This document shows positions 47,715-59,418 of a DNA stretch of 64,000 bases, piece after piece. The stretch is from Flectonema sp. DT1601 (lineage: Eukaryota; Euglenozoa; Diplonemea; Diplonemida; Diplonemidae): contig OZ025800.1 of NCBI GenBank assembly GCA_964019425.1, positions 755,501 through 819,500 on the forward strand. The letters run 5' to 3'. Position 1 is the first letter of the stretch. Every line of letters starts with the position of its first letter. Under the pieces are notes generated by a model. The model searched no databases, was not told where the DNA came from, and saw nothing but the letters and a program-made list of their open reading frames with translations. The position numbers and the translations under genes were made by a program.

Positions 47715-48091
47715 TGATGGAGTACTGTTTTCTTTTTGAAGATATAATATTACAACTACTGTACAAAGGAACACCTATCATTATAAACACCACACTGCTT
47801 CCCAACTATTAACATGCTTCTTATTCCCCTGTAAGTAAGGAAGTATCAAAAGTAACATATGAACCATATTATTAAATGCGCCACACTGCTGTCGTCAGGC
47901 TGGATAGATGGGCCGAGCAGCGGCGGTCGCCATAAACTAACAAATTGATAAGACTGAAGACTTGACTGACAAGTTAAGTCTTTCGAGCGGATGCCTCAAA
48001 TGGAAAAGAAAATTGTTATTTCAAAGAAAATCGAAAGGCACAACCCTCAGACAGGGAATACATAAACCCAAACAGAAAAGACGTAATTTCT
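47715..48091. other. Intergenic, nothing recognised
   Basis: AT-rich spacer between the two RING genes. A GC-richer patch (gccgagcagcggcggtcgcc) lies near 47913. No gene seen. Confidence 0.55.
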
Positions 48092-49418
48092 TTAGGTCGT
48101 TTCATTTATAGTTGCGTCTGATGGCGCTGCTCCGCCTGAAAGGTCGAGGTCTCCAACAGCTACTGCCTCGTGTGTTTGAGTTGTGTTATAACTTTGGCAC
48201 TCAGGACATTTCATTGCAATGAAGTGAAGTGGAACGGTACTCTTACGCAAACAATCATTACAAATGATTGTTGCTTTATGAGATGCGAACTCTGCAGGCA
48301 TCGGATTCATTGCCACTTCTGTTGCTATCCGACTACCGCTTTCCGAATCTCGAGAGATAGTTTTCTTACAAAGTGGACATCCCAGCTGTCCAGAATCTGT
48401 TAACTTCTTTTTGCATACATCCTGTTAGGTTTTATGTAATTATATTTTCTTTAAATAACTGAGATCAGTATTGCGCATATCATAAAGTAAAAAAAAGATA
48501 AAAAAGTTTAAAACACACATGAATGAAGTGACCGCAGTTCATTAAATCGACTTTCTCGTAGCTGCTGTGGAGATCTTCCAAACAAACAGGGCACGAATTT
48601 AAACCTCCCTGATTGCATTTATGATTTTGTAGTTTAGTTGACCAACACGCGTTACATTTATCGCAGTGAGAATAGTCTGATTTTCCAATTCCTCCGTCGC
48701 CTTTTCTGCACATTCCGCATTGTGCGCAATGCCAAACGAGGTCTTTAGGAGCTCCTTCAGGAATGTTCATCCAGAGATGGCAAGGTTCACAGTAGTAGTC
48801 TGCAAAAGTAATTTTACACTTGCAGCATGACGCTGCTGCTGGTTGATATTCATCACAGTCACCACACTGAATGTGAGTTACCTTAAACCTATCTAAATCA
48901 TGATCTTCCTCAGCATCATGACAAAATCTACATGCAGCTAAAGATGTACACGTTGAACACTGAATAAGACATTTACGTGAGTAGTGTTGGCATCCGTTGT
49001 ACGGCTTTTCAAATGTTCTCGGCAGCTTTGGAACATCAGGTTTCGCAAAGGCGCTTACAGTAGCCCTGACATCATCACCGTCTTCTATGGAAACCTTTTC
49101 AAGAATTTCGAGATCTGCTGCTGCTGCTAAAACATTACTTCTTCCTAAGTGATGTTCAATTCTTAATCTTAATGCTTCAATTAAATAACTTTCTTCATCA
49201 ACTGTTCTGACAGATGTTGTACTCAGAGGTAATATAACTTTCGTAAGTGTTTCACAAGAGGCATCCCACTTGGCAGCAGCTTGTTGGCACTTCGCAATAC
49301 CAATTAGATTGTGAACTCTTTGCTCTCTAGTGATGTGCTCTCTAGCCAGTCCCGTCATGTAGCCAGCAATAGCGGCATCGATGTCTCCTCTTGAGCGAAG
49401 TTCGTCGGGAGATGTCAT
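48092..49418 (-). CDS. RCHY1/Pirh2-like E3 ubiquitin ligase (CHY, CTCHY, RING), two exons
   Basis: Exon 1 is 49418-48519 and exon 2 is 48421-48092, across a 97-base intron (GTGTGT donor, acag acceptor), giving 409 aa. Residues 1-140 are a helical TPR-like extension. From about 142: CHY zinc finger (CQHYSRKCLIQCSTC ... CRFCHDAEEDH), then CTCHY-type finger (YYCEPCHLW ... HCAQCGMC ... HCDKCNACW), then a RING whose last ligands come from exon 2 (CPVCLED ... MNCGHFIHDVC ... CPLC), and a C-terminal Zn ribbon (CNDCLRK ... MKCPECQSYN). This is the whole Pirh2 arrangement; the human protein is about 260 aa without the N-terminal extension. It should bind E2 enzymes and mark target proteins with ubiquitin. 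An acceptor (caaacag) lies 15 bases before the ATG. Confidence 0.92.
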
Positions 49419-49605
49419 ATTTTATATTAGGTTCTGTTTGCACAAAAAGTCTAAACATAATCCAACGAATATCTGAATTTCTCTAAACTATCCTTCCAGT
49501 TCAGTCATATTTGAATATTGTCTTTTGTTATGAAGAATATTAATATCTCAGAATGACTATAACTTTCTTGAATCATAAAGTATACAGTAAGTGTCTAGCG
49601 AGTTA

Positions 49606-50037
49606 TCACTCAAAACAAATAAATCTCTTATGCTTATCCCTACATTGAATACTACAATAACCTCTTGTACATGAAAAACATTTATATGCTGCAGGTCCTA
49701 CACAGAAACAGCAAAGACGAAGATGGGTGGATGTTGATTGAGGAACGAACTCTGTTAGGGTAGGTATGAATTCCTTTATAGCTTCAGCGAGTTCGGTGTG
49801 GTTGTTGCTGCCTTCTTTCCAGTCTTCAGAGAAATCTTGAGACACTTTTTTTGATTTTTTTATTGGTTTTCCGATATTTTTCCTTTTCCGTTTCTCCTTT
49901 CCCCCTGCAGCACCAGTGCTACCAACGCCACTTTCAAGTCTCTCTAATTGGTTCTCAGTTGCTATAGCAACTTCTCTAGCTCTTTCAACCCGACGTTCCT
50001 CTGTTGGTTTTTTACGGGCGCGGACCGGCACCGTCAT
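49606..50037 (-). CDS. ZNHIT1: ZNHIT1/Vps71-like HIT zinc-finger protein
   Basis: A single-exon 143-aa protein (human ZNHIT1 is 154 aa). The first half is basic and helical (RARKKPTEERRVERAREVAI, KEKRKRKNIGKPIKKSKK), as in the family. The C-terminus is a HIT zinc finger: CCFCVGPAAYKCFSCTRGYC then CRDKHKRFICFE, with all eight ligands in place (Cys with one His). ZNHIT1 is a subunit of SWR1/SRCAP, which loads histone H2A.Z into nucleosomes. An acceptor (cattcag) lies 15 bases before the start. Other HIT proteins (ZNHIT3/6) are less likely because the finger is at the very C-terminus. Confidence 0.85.
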   Translation of the reverse strand: MTVPVRARKKPTEERRVERAREVAIATENQLERLESGVGSTGAAGGKEKRKRKNIGKPIKKSKKVSQDFSEDWKEGSNNHTELAEAIKEFIPTLTEFVPQSTSTHLRLCCFCVGPAAYKCFSCTRGYCSIQCRDKHKRFICFE

Positions 50038-51121
50038 TTTCGTATTGGATGTCTGAATGAAGTGATTGTAATTGTATTAGTCGGTGATGTGCTGTAAAAG
50101 AATTAGTTGTCAAGGTGCTCAAACTTAAAACAAACCTTTGTATTTTATAATATTAAAACTCAGCATCTATAGAGGCTTTAAAACAGAATAGATCGGACAG
50201 GAATTATTTTTTTGCGAAGATAAAATCCACAATCTTTCGGAGTATTAAATTCACCAAATTTTCCTTTTACAGTACGCCAAAAAAAGGGCGATTTTTTTTT
50301 TTTTTTTTTTTGTTCTGTTTGATATAAATTTTTTTTTTTTTTTTTCCTTCTCCCTATTATACTTTTGAGAAATTCAAAAAAAAAAAAAAAAAAAAGAATT
50401 AAAAAAAAAAGGGGGGGAAATCTTTTAATTCCGCACAAAGCTTGCGGTTTAGATTCGCTGATTTCGACCAAAGTTTGAAAAAATCACGAGCTCCACCATT
50501 CGGGCAGTACTGCGCTCTTGATAATTCAAAGTAGCCTTTAAAAAAACTGCATGAGTTAGATACCCTGATAACCCGATCAGAAACAGGAGTGACGCTTGCG
50601 ACCAGGCTGTCTGTAACTCGCAGGTATCTTGACCTTGAAATTCGGTTGGAACGACGTGTAAGAGGACAAGCCCTGTACACATATTATGAGTTTTTTGTGG
50701 TGCTGAAGGTTTTTTCAAACTTTATGTGGAATTAGGGGTTTTCCTAAAAAAAAGAAAAGAAAAGAAAAAAAAAAATAACAGAAAAGGTTCTGTTGATCGC
50801 CAAGCATTGTTGCGGTCAGAATTCAAATCCTTTTATGAAAAATAACAAACAACTTCTTATTAGTTATAAGAAAAATGGAAGATAGAATTGAATTTAAGTA
50901 GAAATACGGATAAGTGTTATCAATCTCTCTTAGTTTTTTTTAACGGAAGAAAAAAAAAAAAAAAGAAAAGAAAAAAAAAGGAGAAAACAGAAAAAAAATT
51001 CTTTCTTTTCATAGTTTGATCATAGACTCCCCAAAGGGAAATATGATCTACCTCAGACCGACAACTACTCCATATGTTTACCTTACTAGGTGTTTAAAAA
51101 ATCACTTGCCATGATACAACC
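50038..51121. other. 1.1-kb gene-free region
   Basis: Contains poly-T and poly-A runs at 50290-50400. The stretch 50440-50660 is GC-richer and might hide a structured RNA, but I could not match it to any class. No gene supported. Confidence 0.55.
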
Positions 51122-52144
51122 CTAAATAGGCCTCATGTCTTGGTTGATTTGTTTCTGAAGGTGGACATCTGGAGAATGAGATTTGATACCAAGACGTTGT
51201 CGTACAACGTAACCAACATTACTATTCACAGAAGGGTTTGCTTTGAAATAGTGATAAAGCATAAATCCTGAAAGAGATATTAAGAATCCAATTACCTCAG
51301 CAGGAGGAACAACTTCCTTGTACCTAATAATTCCTACAAAGATTAGAGCAACATTACGTACCATTCCGAGAACTTTCAAAGTCAACGAAGACGTTACTTT
51401 TACTACTTGAAAAGTTAATAAGTTAATAGCAAGCCCCAGAAGAGCAGCAGCTAAGAACATGTATGGGTGATTAAGTATGGTAAGATGATCACCTTTTTGA
51501 AGAAGAGTTTTCCACTCTGAAGCTGCCGCAGCAATCATTAAAAACAACACCCCAGGAGGTGCTAATACATACTGTCCTTCAATAACAGAAAGACTCTTAT
51601 TTTGAAGAAGGTATTGGGTAAGTACTAAATTAATTGCTTCAGTCGTACTGGCTCCAGCGAATAACAGCAGTCCCTTAACATTAGTACTGGGGTCAGCTCC
51701 AGAGGTTAGTACTGTTCCTGCGCATATTAACATAACACTTAAGATTGTTCCTCCCTTTGGGTTTTCAACTTTTAGAACCGCTCCAGTCACCAGTACTACT
51801 ACAGGTGAGAATGCTTTCAACATTTGAATAAATCCCAAGTTCAATTCCATGTAAGCAGCATTTCCGAACGTCAATGTCGCAGCTTTGCATATTCCAACTG
51901 GTAAACAAGTTTTCAACCAAACTGATTTTGTTAATAATTCTTTTGTCTCTTCTCTCATAGGTGTGATACCGCTTCGGATCAGTCCCCATGAGGTTAGACT
52001 TGCCGCTACCATTCCTAATGCACTTAAGGTAATTGGATAACCAAAGCCCATCTCTTGCATGATATGCTTGTTTAGAATTATCAAGGACGGTCCTGTCAAA
52101 AGATAGACCGTGCAGAGTACCAGTTGTGAGGTCACGATGTTCAT
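51122..52144 (-). CDS. TPT/nucleotide-sugar transporter family membrane protein
   Basis: A single-exon 340-aa protein with about ten membrane segments and short loops. Family features seen: the opening LLTGPSLIILNKHIM (most members have xNKxxL here), NAAYMELNLGFIQMLKAFSPVVVLV, EAINLVLTQYLL, APPGVLFLMIAA, and SLTLKVLGMVRNVALIFVGIIRYKEVVPPAEVIGFLISLSGFMLYHY, the last being very typical. TPT proteins exchange phosphorylated sugars or nucleotide sugars across Golgi, ER or plastid membranes. No transit peptide is visible, so Golgi/ER is more likely. Substrate not predictable. The tail is short and polar. Confidence 0.88.
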   Translation of the reverse strand: MNIVTSQLVLCTVYLLTGPSLIILNKHIMQEMGFGYPITLSALGMVAASLTSWGLIRSGITPMREETKELLTKSVWLKTCLPVGICKAATLTFGNAAYMELNLGFIQMLKAFSPVVVLVTGAVLKVENPKGGTILSVMLICAGTVLTSGADPSTNVKGLLLFAGASTTEAINLVLTQYLLQNKSLSVIEGQYVLAPPGVLFLMIAAAASEWKTLLQKGDHLTILNHPYMFLAAALLGLAINLLTFQVVKVTSSLTLKVLGMVRNVALIFVGIIRYKEVVPPAEVIGFLISLSGFMLYHYFKANPSVNSNVGYVVRQRLGIKSHSPDVHLQKQINQDMRPI

Positions 52145-52413
52145 TTTATAGTATGTGACCCTTTATATTAAGATAAGTAAATCTCACCAACGTCAACAAC
52201 AACAACTTATCTCGAAAAAACATAATTAAACCTGATTGGTAATAATAATAATTATTATAATAATAAAGACAATTTTTAACCTTTTTTTTTTGGTCACAAT
52301 TAATATAATTTCTAGGGATAGTTTTTTTTTTTTTGAGCGTTCTCAGACACGCTTAAATTGTTGCACAAGTCTCTTTTAGAATAAATAACACCTCCTAAGG
52401 AGATGTCGTAATT

Positions 52414-53043
52414 TTACCGACGAAGCCTGTCGCTCACAACCTTTACCAGGTCTTCGAGATTGCCAGCATGCTCGATTGCTGATAAGGCCATTATCTCTGC
52501 CTTGTCTTTTGCAAATGAAAGCATTTCATCATAACCTTCAAGCTTACCTCCGACTTTATAGTATGAATGAAGACCGTAAGCCACAGCTATTGATATCGTG
52601 CAAGAAATTAAAGATGGTTGGCTAACTAATCTATAAAGTATAAATGACATAATTAATATCTGACATGGAACGATGTAAGGATTTGGGAAGAAGTTAGCGG
52701 CGAAGAATAAAGCCCAGCTAGAAACTATTGGAAACCATGAAAATACTAAAAAGAGAGACAGAACACCAAATATTGAAAAGATCAAAGCAGGACTGGCGAT
52801 TTGAAGTCCTGAGGCTTCACATCTACAAACATTGAAGTTTGGTACGTATCCAACTCTCTCAGTTGAACAAGCAGTACAATCCCCCTTGCATCTATCTGTT
52901 ACGCACCATCCTCCTTTGCATGTGTATCCATTTCTTTCATAATTACCACACTTCGGGTAGTCTGCGATCCATGCTTCATAGCAAGTCGGGGTTTCACTCA
53001 TACATCCCAAGATTAGACATAATATAAATATAAACCGAAGCAT
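52414..53043 (-). CDS. Secreted-pathway Cys-rich membrane protein, unknown
   Basis: From the ATG at 53043, 209 aa. It begins with a signal-peptide-like MLRFIFILCLILGCMS. An ectodomain of about 65 residues has ten Cys (CYEAW, KCGNYERNGYTCKGGWC, CKGDCTAC, CRCEAS), likely disulfide-bonded. Two or three membrane segments follow (ALIFSIFGVLSLFLVFSW, SWALFFAANF, ISCTISIAVAYG region), then a short helical tail. The frame is open upstream, but the acceptor (caatcccag) ends at 53057, 13 bases before this ATG, so the shorter form is preferred. Family unknown; a surface or ER membrane protein is inferred. Confidence 0.75.
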   Translation of the reverse strand: MLRFIFILCLILGCMSETPTCYEAWIADYPKCGNYERNGYTCKGGWCVTDRCKGDCTACSTERVGYVPNFNVCRCEASGLQIASPALIFSIFGVLSLFLVFSWFPIVSSWALFFAANFFPNPYIVPCQILIMSFILYRLVSQPSLISCTISIAVAYGLHSYYKVGGKLEGYDEMLSFAKDKAEIMALSAIEHAGNLEDLVKVVSDRLRR

Positions 53044-53281
53044 TAAATAAAACTCTCTGGGATTGAAGAAAAGGTATTGTAACAACAACATCTCTGATGA
53101 ATATCATTCGTATGTAAGTAAACAGTTAATCCATCGTGACAGACGCTTGCTGGAAGGGGAAGTAGTTTTATTGAAATTCAAAAAGATTATACTATTTATT
53201 AAAAAAAAGAACAAGAATTTCAAATACAATACAAGGGGAAAAATATTACCCGCAGTAATCTTTTTATAAGCAGTGCTGCTG

Positions 53282-54259
53282 CTAATACATAGTGTAGACT
53301 TGTTGTGGTGAAAATGGCCCAGTTGGAAGTGGACCGAATGTGTGTACAGGACTGACAACTTTTCTGTTTATCGATTGGTAAATCGTGTCTCGAGACCTCA
53401 CTTGAAGTTCCTTTGACGGCATTGAAAGTTCTGCTTCCGCAGCAGCAAATTTTGCTTCCAGTTCCCGACGAGTTATGTTTTCAAGACGTTGAGCGTCACG
53501 GATATAAATAGTTTGAATATATTGGTTCCATTCTGAATCAGATCTTCTTTTTCTAGCTTCCTCAGACAATTCTTGTTTATATTCATTTGACATCTTAAGG
53601 TTCTTCAGTGCGTCTATTTTACGTTGTCGTCTTCGGATACGTCGAATTCGCTGCTCAACAGCTTCAATGATATTTCTCATGATTGGGTTTATGACTGCTG
53701 TCAGGTCTGACCAGGAGTCGTCTTCGAGCTCCTCAAGTTCTCGTCGTTTAATTATTTCATCTTCACATAATTCTAGGACATCTCTGATTAGTATGTTGTT
53801 TGACTCTCGTAATCTGTCAGAGGTTTTGACTATCATTCGTTCTTGGTCTCTTCTCATCTTCTTTGCTAGTCCCGCCATGAAGACAGACATTTCTACTTCT
53901 ACTCCACAACGATCAACTGATTCTAAATCGTTAATATCCCAAATAGTAGTTTCATTATCTCCGACAGCTGTTGGAGGTGTCGGTGGAGGAGGAAGTACAC
54001 CATTCTCGTTAGGGGATAAATCTGATGGAGGGTTTACTTCACTAGTTGTGAGGATCGATTCATTTAATTCGCTCTGCGGTGCAACTTCTTCATCTTTCGG
54101 ATTGTTGTCAACTTTAGATGAGATGAACGTCGCTGATGATACCGCTGAGACTGATTCTGCTCCCGGTAACTCACCCTCTCCTAGGTCAACTCCACCAACA
54201 TATGTGGATGACGATGATGACGAGGATGACGATGACGATGACGTAAGTTTGTCACTCAT
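53282..54259 (-). CDS. Coiled-coil protein with poly-Ser start
   Basis: A single-exon 325-aa protein. It opens with a Ser run (MSDKLTSSS..., about 13 Ser), then a Ser/Asp/Pro-rich disordered part with PPPPTPP. Residues about 120-310 form a charged helix region with RRIRRRQRKIDALKNLKMS and EWNQYIQTIYIRDAQRLE. This pairs with the basic patch of the 1084-1905 protein. No known domain. An acceptor (cctttatag) lies 15 bases before the ATG. Possibly a cytoskeletal or centriolar-type coiled coil, but that is a guess. Confidence 0.7.
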   Translation of the reverse strand: MSDKLTSSSSSSSSSSSSTYVGGVDLGEGELPGAESVSAVSSATFISSKVDNNPKDEEVAPQSELNESILTTSEVNPPSDLSPNENGVLPPPPTPPTAVGDNETTIWDINDLESVDRCGVEVEMSVFMAGLAKKMRRDQERMIVKTSDRLRESNNILIRDVLELCEDEIIKRRELEELEDDSWSDLTAVINPIMRNIIEAVEQRIRRIRRRQRKIDALKNLKMSNEYKQELSEEARKRRSDSEWNQYIQTIYIRDAQRLENITRRELEAKFAAAEAELSMPSKELQVRSRDTIYQSINRKVVSPVHTFGPLPTGPFSPQQVYTMY

Positions 54260-55226
54260 ATTGTTGCTATAAATCTATAAAGGAAGCATACTTGTGAAGG
54301 ACCACATCACTCTTTCGTATTTATTATGTTGCAACTCAAATCGCTACAACATTTCAAGGAGAATTTTTTTGAAACCAAAAGAGGGCAGCAGGGGGTTGTG
54401 AAAGCTTTCGATCGAAGAAAATTTTCGGTTTTTTTTTTTTTTTGCAAATAGTCTCCCTGCTTAAAACACCACTAGAAAATCTATAAAAAAATTATGGAGA
54501 AGGGGAAAAAAAAAAATAACTGCTACATCACAAATAAACATAAACAAGTACTATAACAATCAAAAAGCAGTGAGTGACCAGAGGAGAATAAGTCTTTTTT
54601 TTTGTTTTTTTTTTTTTACTCATAACAACAGAACGGACTACGTACACCTGAAAACGTGTAAGAATATCCGCAGCGCTGATGAGAGAGAATTTTAATAAAG
54701 CGTATAAAAGAAAAAAAGAGGGGAAAAAAAACATTGATGAAAAAAAATAAATTGCCAGTTTCAGGCTGAGGTAGTACCGCTGTACTACGCAACACTAAGC
54801 TATGCAAGCCACGAAATGAAGACACCCGACGGATGTACGTTGCAAAGTAATTTAATTTTTCAACGTAAAAAAAATAAAAACATATAAATCGTACTGTAAG
54901 CAACTATCAGTTCTTCTGGTTTTCCACACAAAAACTGAATTGTGAAAACAGTCTGAGTGCCATAGGCATATTGAAACTTTCACAATGAGGTTTTCAAAAA
55001 AAAAAAAAAAAATGAATAAAATAGAATAAGCCCATCATATTATTCCTACAGGTTTAGATGACTTCAAACATATTTTTTTCATATAATCCAACAGATTGTC
55101 ACCTTCTTAGAAACTACAGTAGACTAACTGTTAGTTATCCAAGCGCAAAACTATTTTAAAAAAAAAAAGCGAGTGAGACATGGCCAACTAAATAAATAAA
55201 AATGATAATCGAAACCAGACAGATAA
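54260..55226. other. Intergenic, nothing recognised
   Basis: AT-rich spacer with poly-T at 54428-54445 and 54595-54618 and poly-A near 54995. No gene seen. Confidence 0.6.
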
Positions 55227-58200
55227 TTAGGCTTTACGTGGATGGAATTTTAAGGTATCCTTGACGTATGCTCTCCTCTCCACGTAATGACATAATGACT
55301 GATCGACCTGGCAAACAAGATTTCTGGATTCTATATTTTTAGCAAAATTGTGAGCTGGGGTATCATCACGAGAAGAAACCAGAGTTCGGAAGTTTCCAAC
55401 AACAGTCAGTTGGTAACGTGCTCGAGTTAGCGCCACATTAAGTCGACGAGCATTTAGAAAACCAACATTACCACCATTGTTAGCTCTAACACAGGATAAA
55501 ATAATCATATCAAACTCACCACCCTGAAACCCATCAACAGTTTTAACCGTTGCCTGGAGCTTTAGTTTTTTGCATTCTTCCTGAATTAGAGTTACTTGGT
55601 CTTGGTAAAATGAGATTACTCCAATTGAAAATTGAGTACTTTGGGTTACTCTGTGACTCTCTATGAGAGAAAGAATCAGCCCAGCTTCTTCGTAGTTTAC
55701 AAAAGACTTCGAGAGTTCACTAACATATTCCTCTTTTCCACAAGAAACATCATAAAACAGACACGGCGTTTGAAAATATTCATCTCTTTGGTTTACACTA
55801 TCCGCAGTAGTAATTTTGTGGTCTTGGTAGAATTCGTTTCTGGGAAACGAAAGGATTTCTTCGTGCATTCTATATTGGATTTGTAACTTACAAGTACTAT
55901 GACCAGCCTCTATTAATCGGTCCATAGAAGAATTAAGTGGATCATGGAGTGTTGTAGGACCTAATTGTTTAACATCACCAACGATAATTAATTTTTGGGG
56001 AAGAAGCGCAAAAGGGATCATGAGTTCTGGTTCGTGAGCCTGAGCAGCTTCGTCGACAATCAACCACGTGACTTGATTCTGCAAGGCATCCTTTAACATC
56101 GCCCTACCACTGGATACTAATGTGACAAAGATGATGTCTGCCTTCTCAACAATCTCTTTTTCTAAGTTAATTTCATAAAAGGTAACTAAACAAGTAGCAC
56201 ACTCCATCCTATGCTTGTCAAGCAACTCAAGGTTAAGACCTGATTCCGATAGAGTCTCAGGCATATCTGGTAGTTGAATGGTCGGAGATAAGACTATAAG
56301 CTTGTTCTTGTGGTCTTCATACTCGCATATGATATTATTTACAATTATTACGCAGGAAACGAAGTCATTTCCAATAACGTTCTTCATCGAACGCAAGGTG
56401 TCGTGCGAACTACGACACCAACGTATGGCACTGCGAACGGTGAAATCGAGAGACATTGATTGTAAGTCAGCGGGTACCTTGTCACTAACACCAACAAGAA
56501 TTGCGTTCATAGATTTATTGGAGTGAGCCATAGAACTAATAACGCTTCGGGCAAGAACTTGGACAGCAATGTTGGAAGGTGCTGACATGACTATTTTTGA
56601 GAAATCTCCAAAATCTAGCTTATCAACGAGTCCTGAAAGAGTACGTGTTTTACCAGTACCTGGAGGACCCTCGATGATTGTAAGCGGTGACTCTGACATC
56701 ACTGCATCTCTGACTGCTTTAGCCTGACTGTCATCTAATCCACTCGGTGGATGAAACTCATCAGGTGTCGCATGTGGTAATCCCAAATCATCTTCATCTA
56801 CGGCTTCAGGGTAAAATGAATTTAAAAAACCAGGTTGAATAGTCGTGTCACAGGCTTCATACATTTTAATTAGTGGTAATAAACATTCGTGAATTGTTAA
56901 ATTAGAAGGAGTTGATTTAAATATCCGTTCGTCTACCTCTGAAAAGCTAGTTCGGCATAACTCCAATTTAATTAACTGATCATCACTGTTAGTGTCTTTG
57001 TATTCGGAAGGAGAAGCAACTAAGGAAGCGATTGCTAGGTACGAATCATTCGTTTGGAATCCTAAATTCACCACAGAAACCAAAACATTGATAAAACCGA
57101 AATCTAATTTCGGAAGAGTTCCAAACATGAAATAGTCGTCCTCGTCAAATCGAATAAACTTTGCTTTGAAAGTCTTCTTCTCTTTAGCACTTGCTGTTTT
57201 TTCTATGCAAAGTCGTTCAATATTTTCTTTCCAAGAACTGCAAAACTCGTCATAGGGAATGTTATGGGGAGGGTTTTCCGCATATATACGGCTTCTCTCT
57301 TCAACATACTCAGGCGTCCAATCCCTGACACGAGAGAGGAAGTTACCAGCAGGCCTCTTCGTATTTAATTTGAAGCCTCTGCCAGGTAGAACGGCTATTT
57401 CCTTCAACTTCGCAAGAGCAATCGTTCCTCCCTTCTTCGTTCGTTTTTTTGAATCAGCAGAAGATGAGGCGTTCTCTATCAGTTCCAACGCCGTGTTAAT
57501 AATATCAGCCTCATCCTTCTTTAGGTATTCTAGGAAGTGCTTTAACCTTTGAGGATCTAATACATCTTTTATCTGACGTAATCTATTACTTATCATAACA
57601 GATGGTCTCTTGCCGTCAAGCATGTTTTCGAAGAGCAGCTGTTCCAGTGTGCTACCAGTTGGCTTTTGTGCAATAGCTGTCGCATAGGACATAGCAACCT
57701 TGTAGTCTGGATGACCAATCTTTTCAAGTACTAACGCGTAACAAATTTTACATTGAGATTTCTCCAAGTAAACGTAATCACTAGGATATTGACGAGTACA
57801 ACTGACGCATGTCAGCAAGGAACACATATCATCAAAAGGATATATGATACCAAAAGGAAGGTACGGATTCTGTAGGAAAACTCCACTTACAACCTCATCT
57901 TTTTCAATACAGATTTTTGAATTTGCATATAACGCTGATGACTTAAGAAGTCCTGAGCGGATGTCCTCACAGTCGGCTTTTGATTTCAGGGAAAAGAGAC
58001 CCTCAACGTCGATTTTTGCATATCGTAGGCAATCATCACTCAGGGGACGGTCCATCCAAAACTTAGTATCACCAGACTTCATAATCGAAGATAATTTATC
58101 TTTATCAGTCGTGTCTACGGTGTTGTTCTTTAAGAAGGAACTGAGACCACAAAGTCGGTATGGTGTTTTTTCTTCAGATTTCTGCATTGCTCCCAACAAC

Positions 58201-58565
58201 TGAAAATCTAAAATCCCAGCAACCACAATACCATAATGAGAGTGAAGGGAATCGCAATCTGTTGGACATCCGAACATTATTTTAATGATGTCTTCGTTCT
58301 CAAGAATAGGCTTGAATTCATTCATAAATACAACGTCTTCCTTATTCTTTTTCAATTCAACAACATCGATGATGGCAGTGAAATTATCAGCACAAACCTG
58401 AATAAGACATATGCTACCAATATCACTGTCTAATCGCTTCCTTCCTAGGCTGTAACCTTCTAAATCCATCGCTACTTCACCAGCCTTTTTCATTAAAGTA
58501 ATCACCCTTCTTGCTTCTAATAGAGTTCTACAATATGAATCTTCAACAGCTTCATTGTTTTTCAT
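55227..58565 (-). CDS. DEDDy 3'-5' exonuclease fused to Upf1-like SF1 helicase
   Basis: A single-exon 1112-aa protein. Residues 10-200 form an RNase-D/WRN-type exonuclease: MDLEGY (D34, E36), CPTDCDSL (D103, D105) and YAKIDVEGL (Y182, D186), the DEDDy set. A zinc ribbon lies at 253-275 (CVSC ... CKIC). A linker to about 600 has helical segments. From 606 comes an SF1 helicase: [12 protein letters not shown] (Q motif), [11 protein letters not shown] (Walker A, 632-642), [11 protein letters not shown] (motif II, 838-848), [43 protein letters not shown]. The DEAA box and DGFQG place it with Upf1/Senataxin/IGHMBP2 helicases. An active nuclease plus helicase would digest structured RNA or RNA:DNA ends. 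All key residues are present. An acceptor (cccctgtcag) lies 27 bases before the ATG. Confidence 0.92.
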   Translation of the reverse strand: MKNNEAVEDSYCRTLLEARRVITLMKKAGEVAMDLEGYSLGRKRLDSDIGSICLIQVCADNFTAIIDVVELKKNKEDVVFMNEFKPILENEDIIKIMFGCPTDCDSLHSHYGIVVAGILDFQLLGAMQKSEEKTPYRLCGLSSFLKNNTVDTTDKDKLSSIMKSGDTKFWMDRPLSDDCLRYAKIDVEGLFSLKSKADCEDIRSGLLKSSALYANSKICIEKDEVVSGVFLQNPYLPFGIIYPFDDMCSLLTCVSCTRQYPSDYVYLEKSQCKICYALVLEKIGHPDYKVAMSYATAIAQKPTGSTLEQLLFENMLDGKRPSVMISNRLRQIKDVLDPQRLKHFLEYLKKDEADIINTALELIENASSSADSKKRTKKGGTIALAKLKEIAVLPGRGFKLNTKRPAGNFLSRVRDWTPEYVEERSRIYAENPPHNIPYDEFCSSWKENIERLCIEKTASAKEKKTFKAKFIRFDEDDYFMFGTLPKLDFGFINVLVSVVNLGFQTNDSYLAIASLVASPSEYKDTNSDDQLIKLELCRTSFSEVDERIFKSTPSNLTIHECLLPLIKMYEACDTTIQPGFLNSFYPEAVDEDDLGLPHATPDEFHPPSGLDDSQAKAVRDAVMSESPLTIIEGPPGTGKTRTLSGLVDKLDFGDFSKIVMSAPSNIAVQVLARSVISSMAHSNKSMNAILVGVSDKVPADLQSMSLDFTVRSAIRWCRSSHDTLRSMKNVIGNDFVSCVIIVNNIICEYEDHKNKLIVLSPTIQLPDMPETLSESGLNLELLDKHRMECATCLVTFYEINLEKEIVEKADIIFVTLVSSGRAMLKDALQNQVTWLIVDEAAQAHEPELMIPFALLPQKLIIVGDVKQLGPTTLHDPLNSSMDRLIEAGHSTCKLQIQYRMHEEILSFPRNEFYQDHKITTADSVNQRDEYFQTPCLFYDVSCGKEEYVSELSKSFVNYEEAGLILSLIESHRVTQSTQFSIGVISFYQDQVTLIQEECKKLKLQATVKTVDGFQGGEFDMIILSCVRANNGGNVGFLNARRLNVALTRARYQLTVVGNFRTLVSSRDDTPAHNFAKNIESRNLVCQVDQSLCHYVERRAYVKDTLKFHPRKA

Positions 58566-59418
58566 TTTAATTGAATAGTTTAGTAGTTATGTCTGACAGG
58601 GGTGATTATGTTGGCATTTACTCTTTATAGAATGTTATCTCTAAGGTCAGTTCGTCAGCAGGTAGTTTTAATTTCATTGTTTAAAATCTATTCAGAAATT
58701 TAAGGGAAAACGAACGATTACTAATTGTAGAAACAGATGCTTTGTTTCTGTAACAGAAAAAAACGATTTGGAACAATCATATTTGGCTAACGGTTCGGTA
58801 TGGGGCCCGCGATTTGTTATGTGTGTGGCTCGGTTTCTTTTTTTTTGTGTTCATCCTTCTTCACAATCGTAGGCAATTCACAGGTGACTCTTCCTTCCTT
58901 TTCTAAAAGGAAATTACGACAAGACTTCAATAAGCACCCAGCACTAAGATTCGACAAGAAAGACAAATACCACTTCAGGTTTCAATTCGTTCTTCTTTTT
59001 TTTCTCTTTTTTCTTTTTTTATTCTAGATTTTCTTTTTTTTTTTTTTTTTTTTTTTTGTTCACCAGCGCATCTTTCGCTTATCGCAAGACAAGTTGTAAC
59101 TCAAGACCCCCGTGAGGCATATTTAATAGGAGAAAGCCTGGATGAGGCAGAGCTCAAGACCTGCGGTGACAAGAGCGCCAAGCGTGTGTGGACAACAATT
59201 CGTTTGGAAGGGAAAGGGAAAAAAAACACCAAAGATTCAGGTACGGGAGGAAGATAAGGACTTGACACAAACTTCTTTTGAGGGAAGCTAAACCAAAAGA
59301 CAAACAAACAAAGCAAAAGATATGGGGACATGAAAAAGAGAAGGGTAGATTCGTTGCTCCTTACAGAGCCAAAAAAAAGGACGAGAACCAGTTGCACACC
59401 AACAAATTTACAGCGCAA
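58566..59418. other. Intergenic, nothing recognised
   Basis: Holds a poly-T tract near 59035-59057 and unremarkable AT-rich DNA. No gene or repeat copy seen. Confidence 0.6.

Noticed and set aside
50399-50718. Minus-strand overlapping frames of about 90 codons and GC-richer DNA
   Set aside because: No domain, two frames equally open; I could not match it to a known structured RNA, so it is left as spacer.
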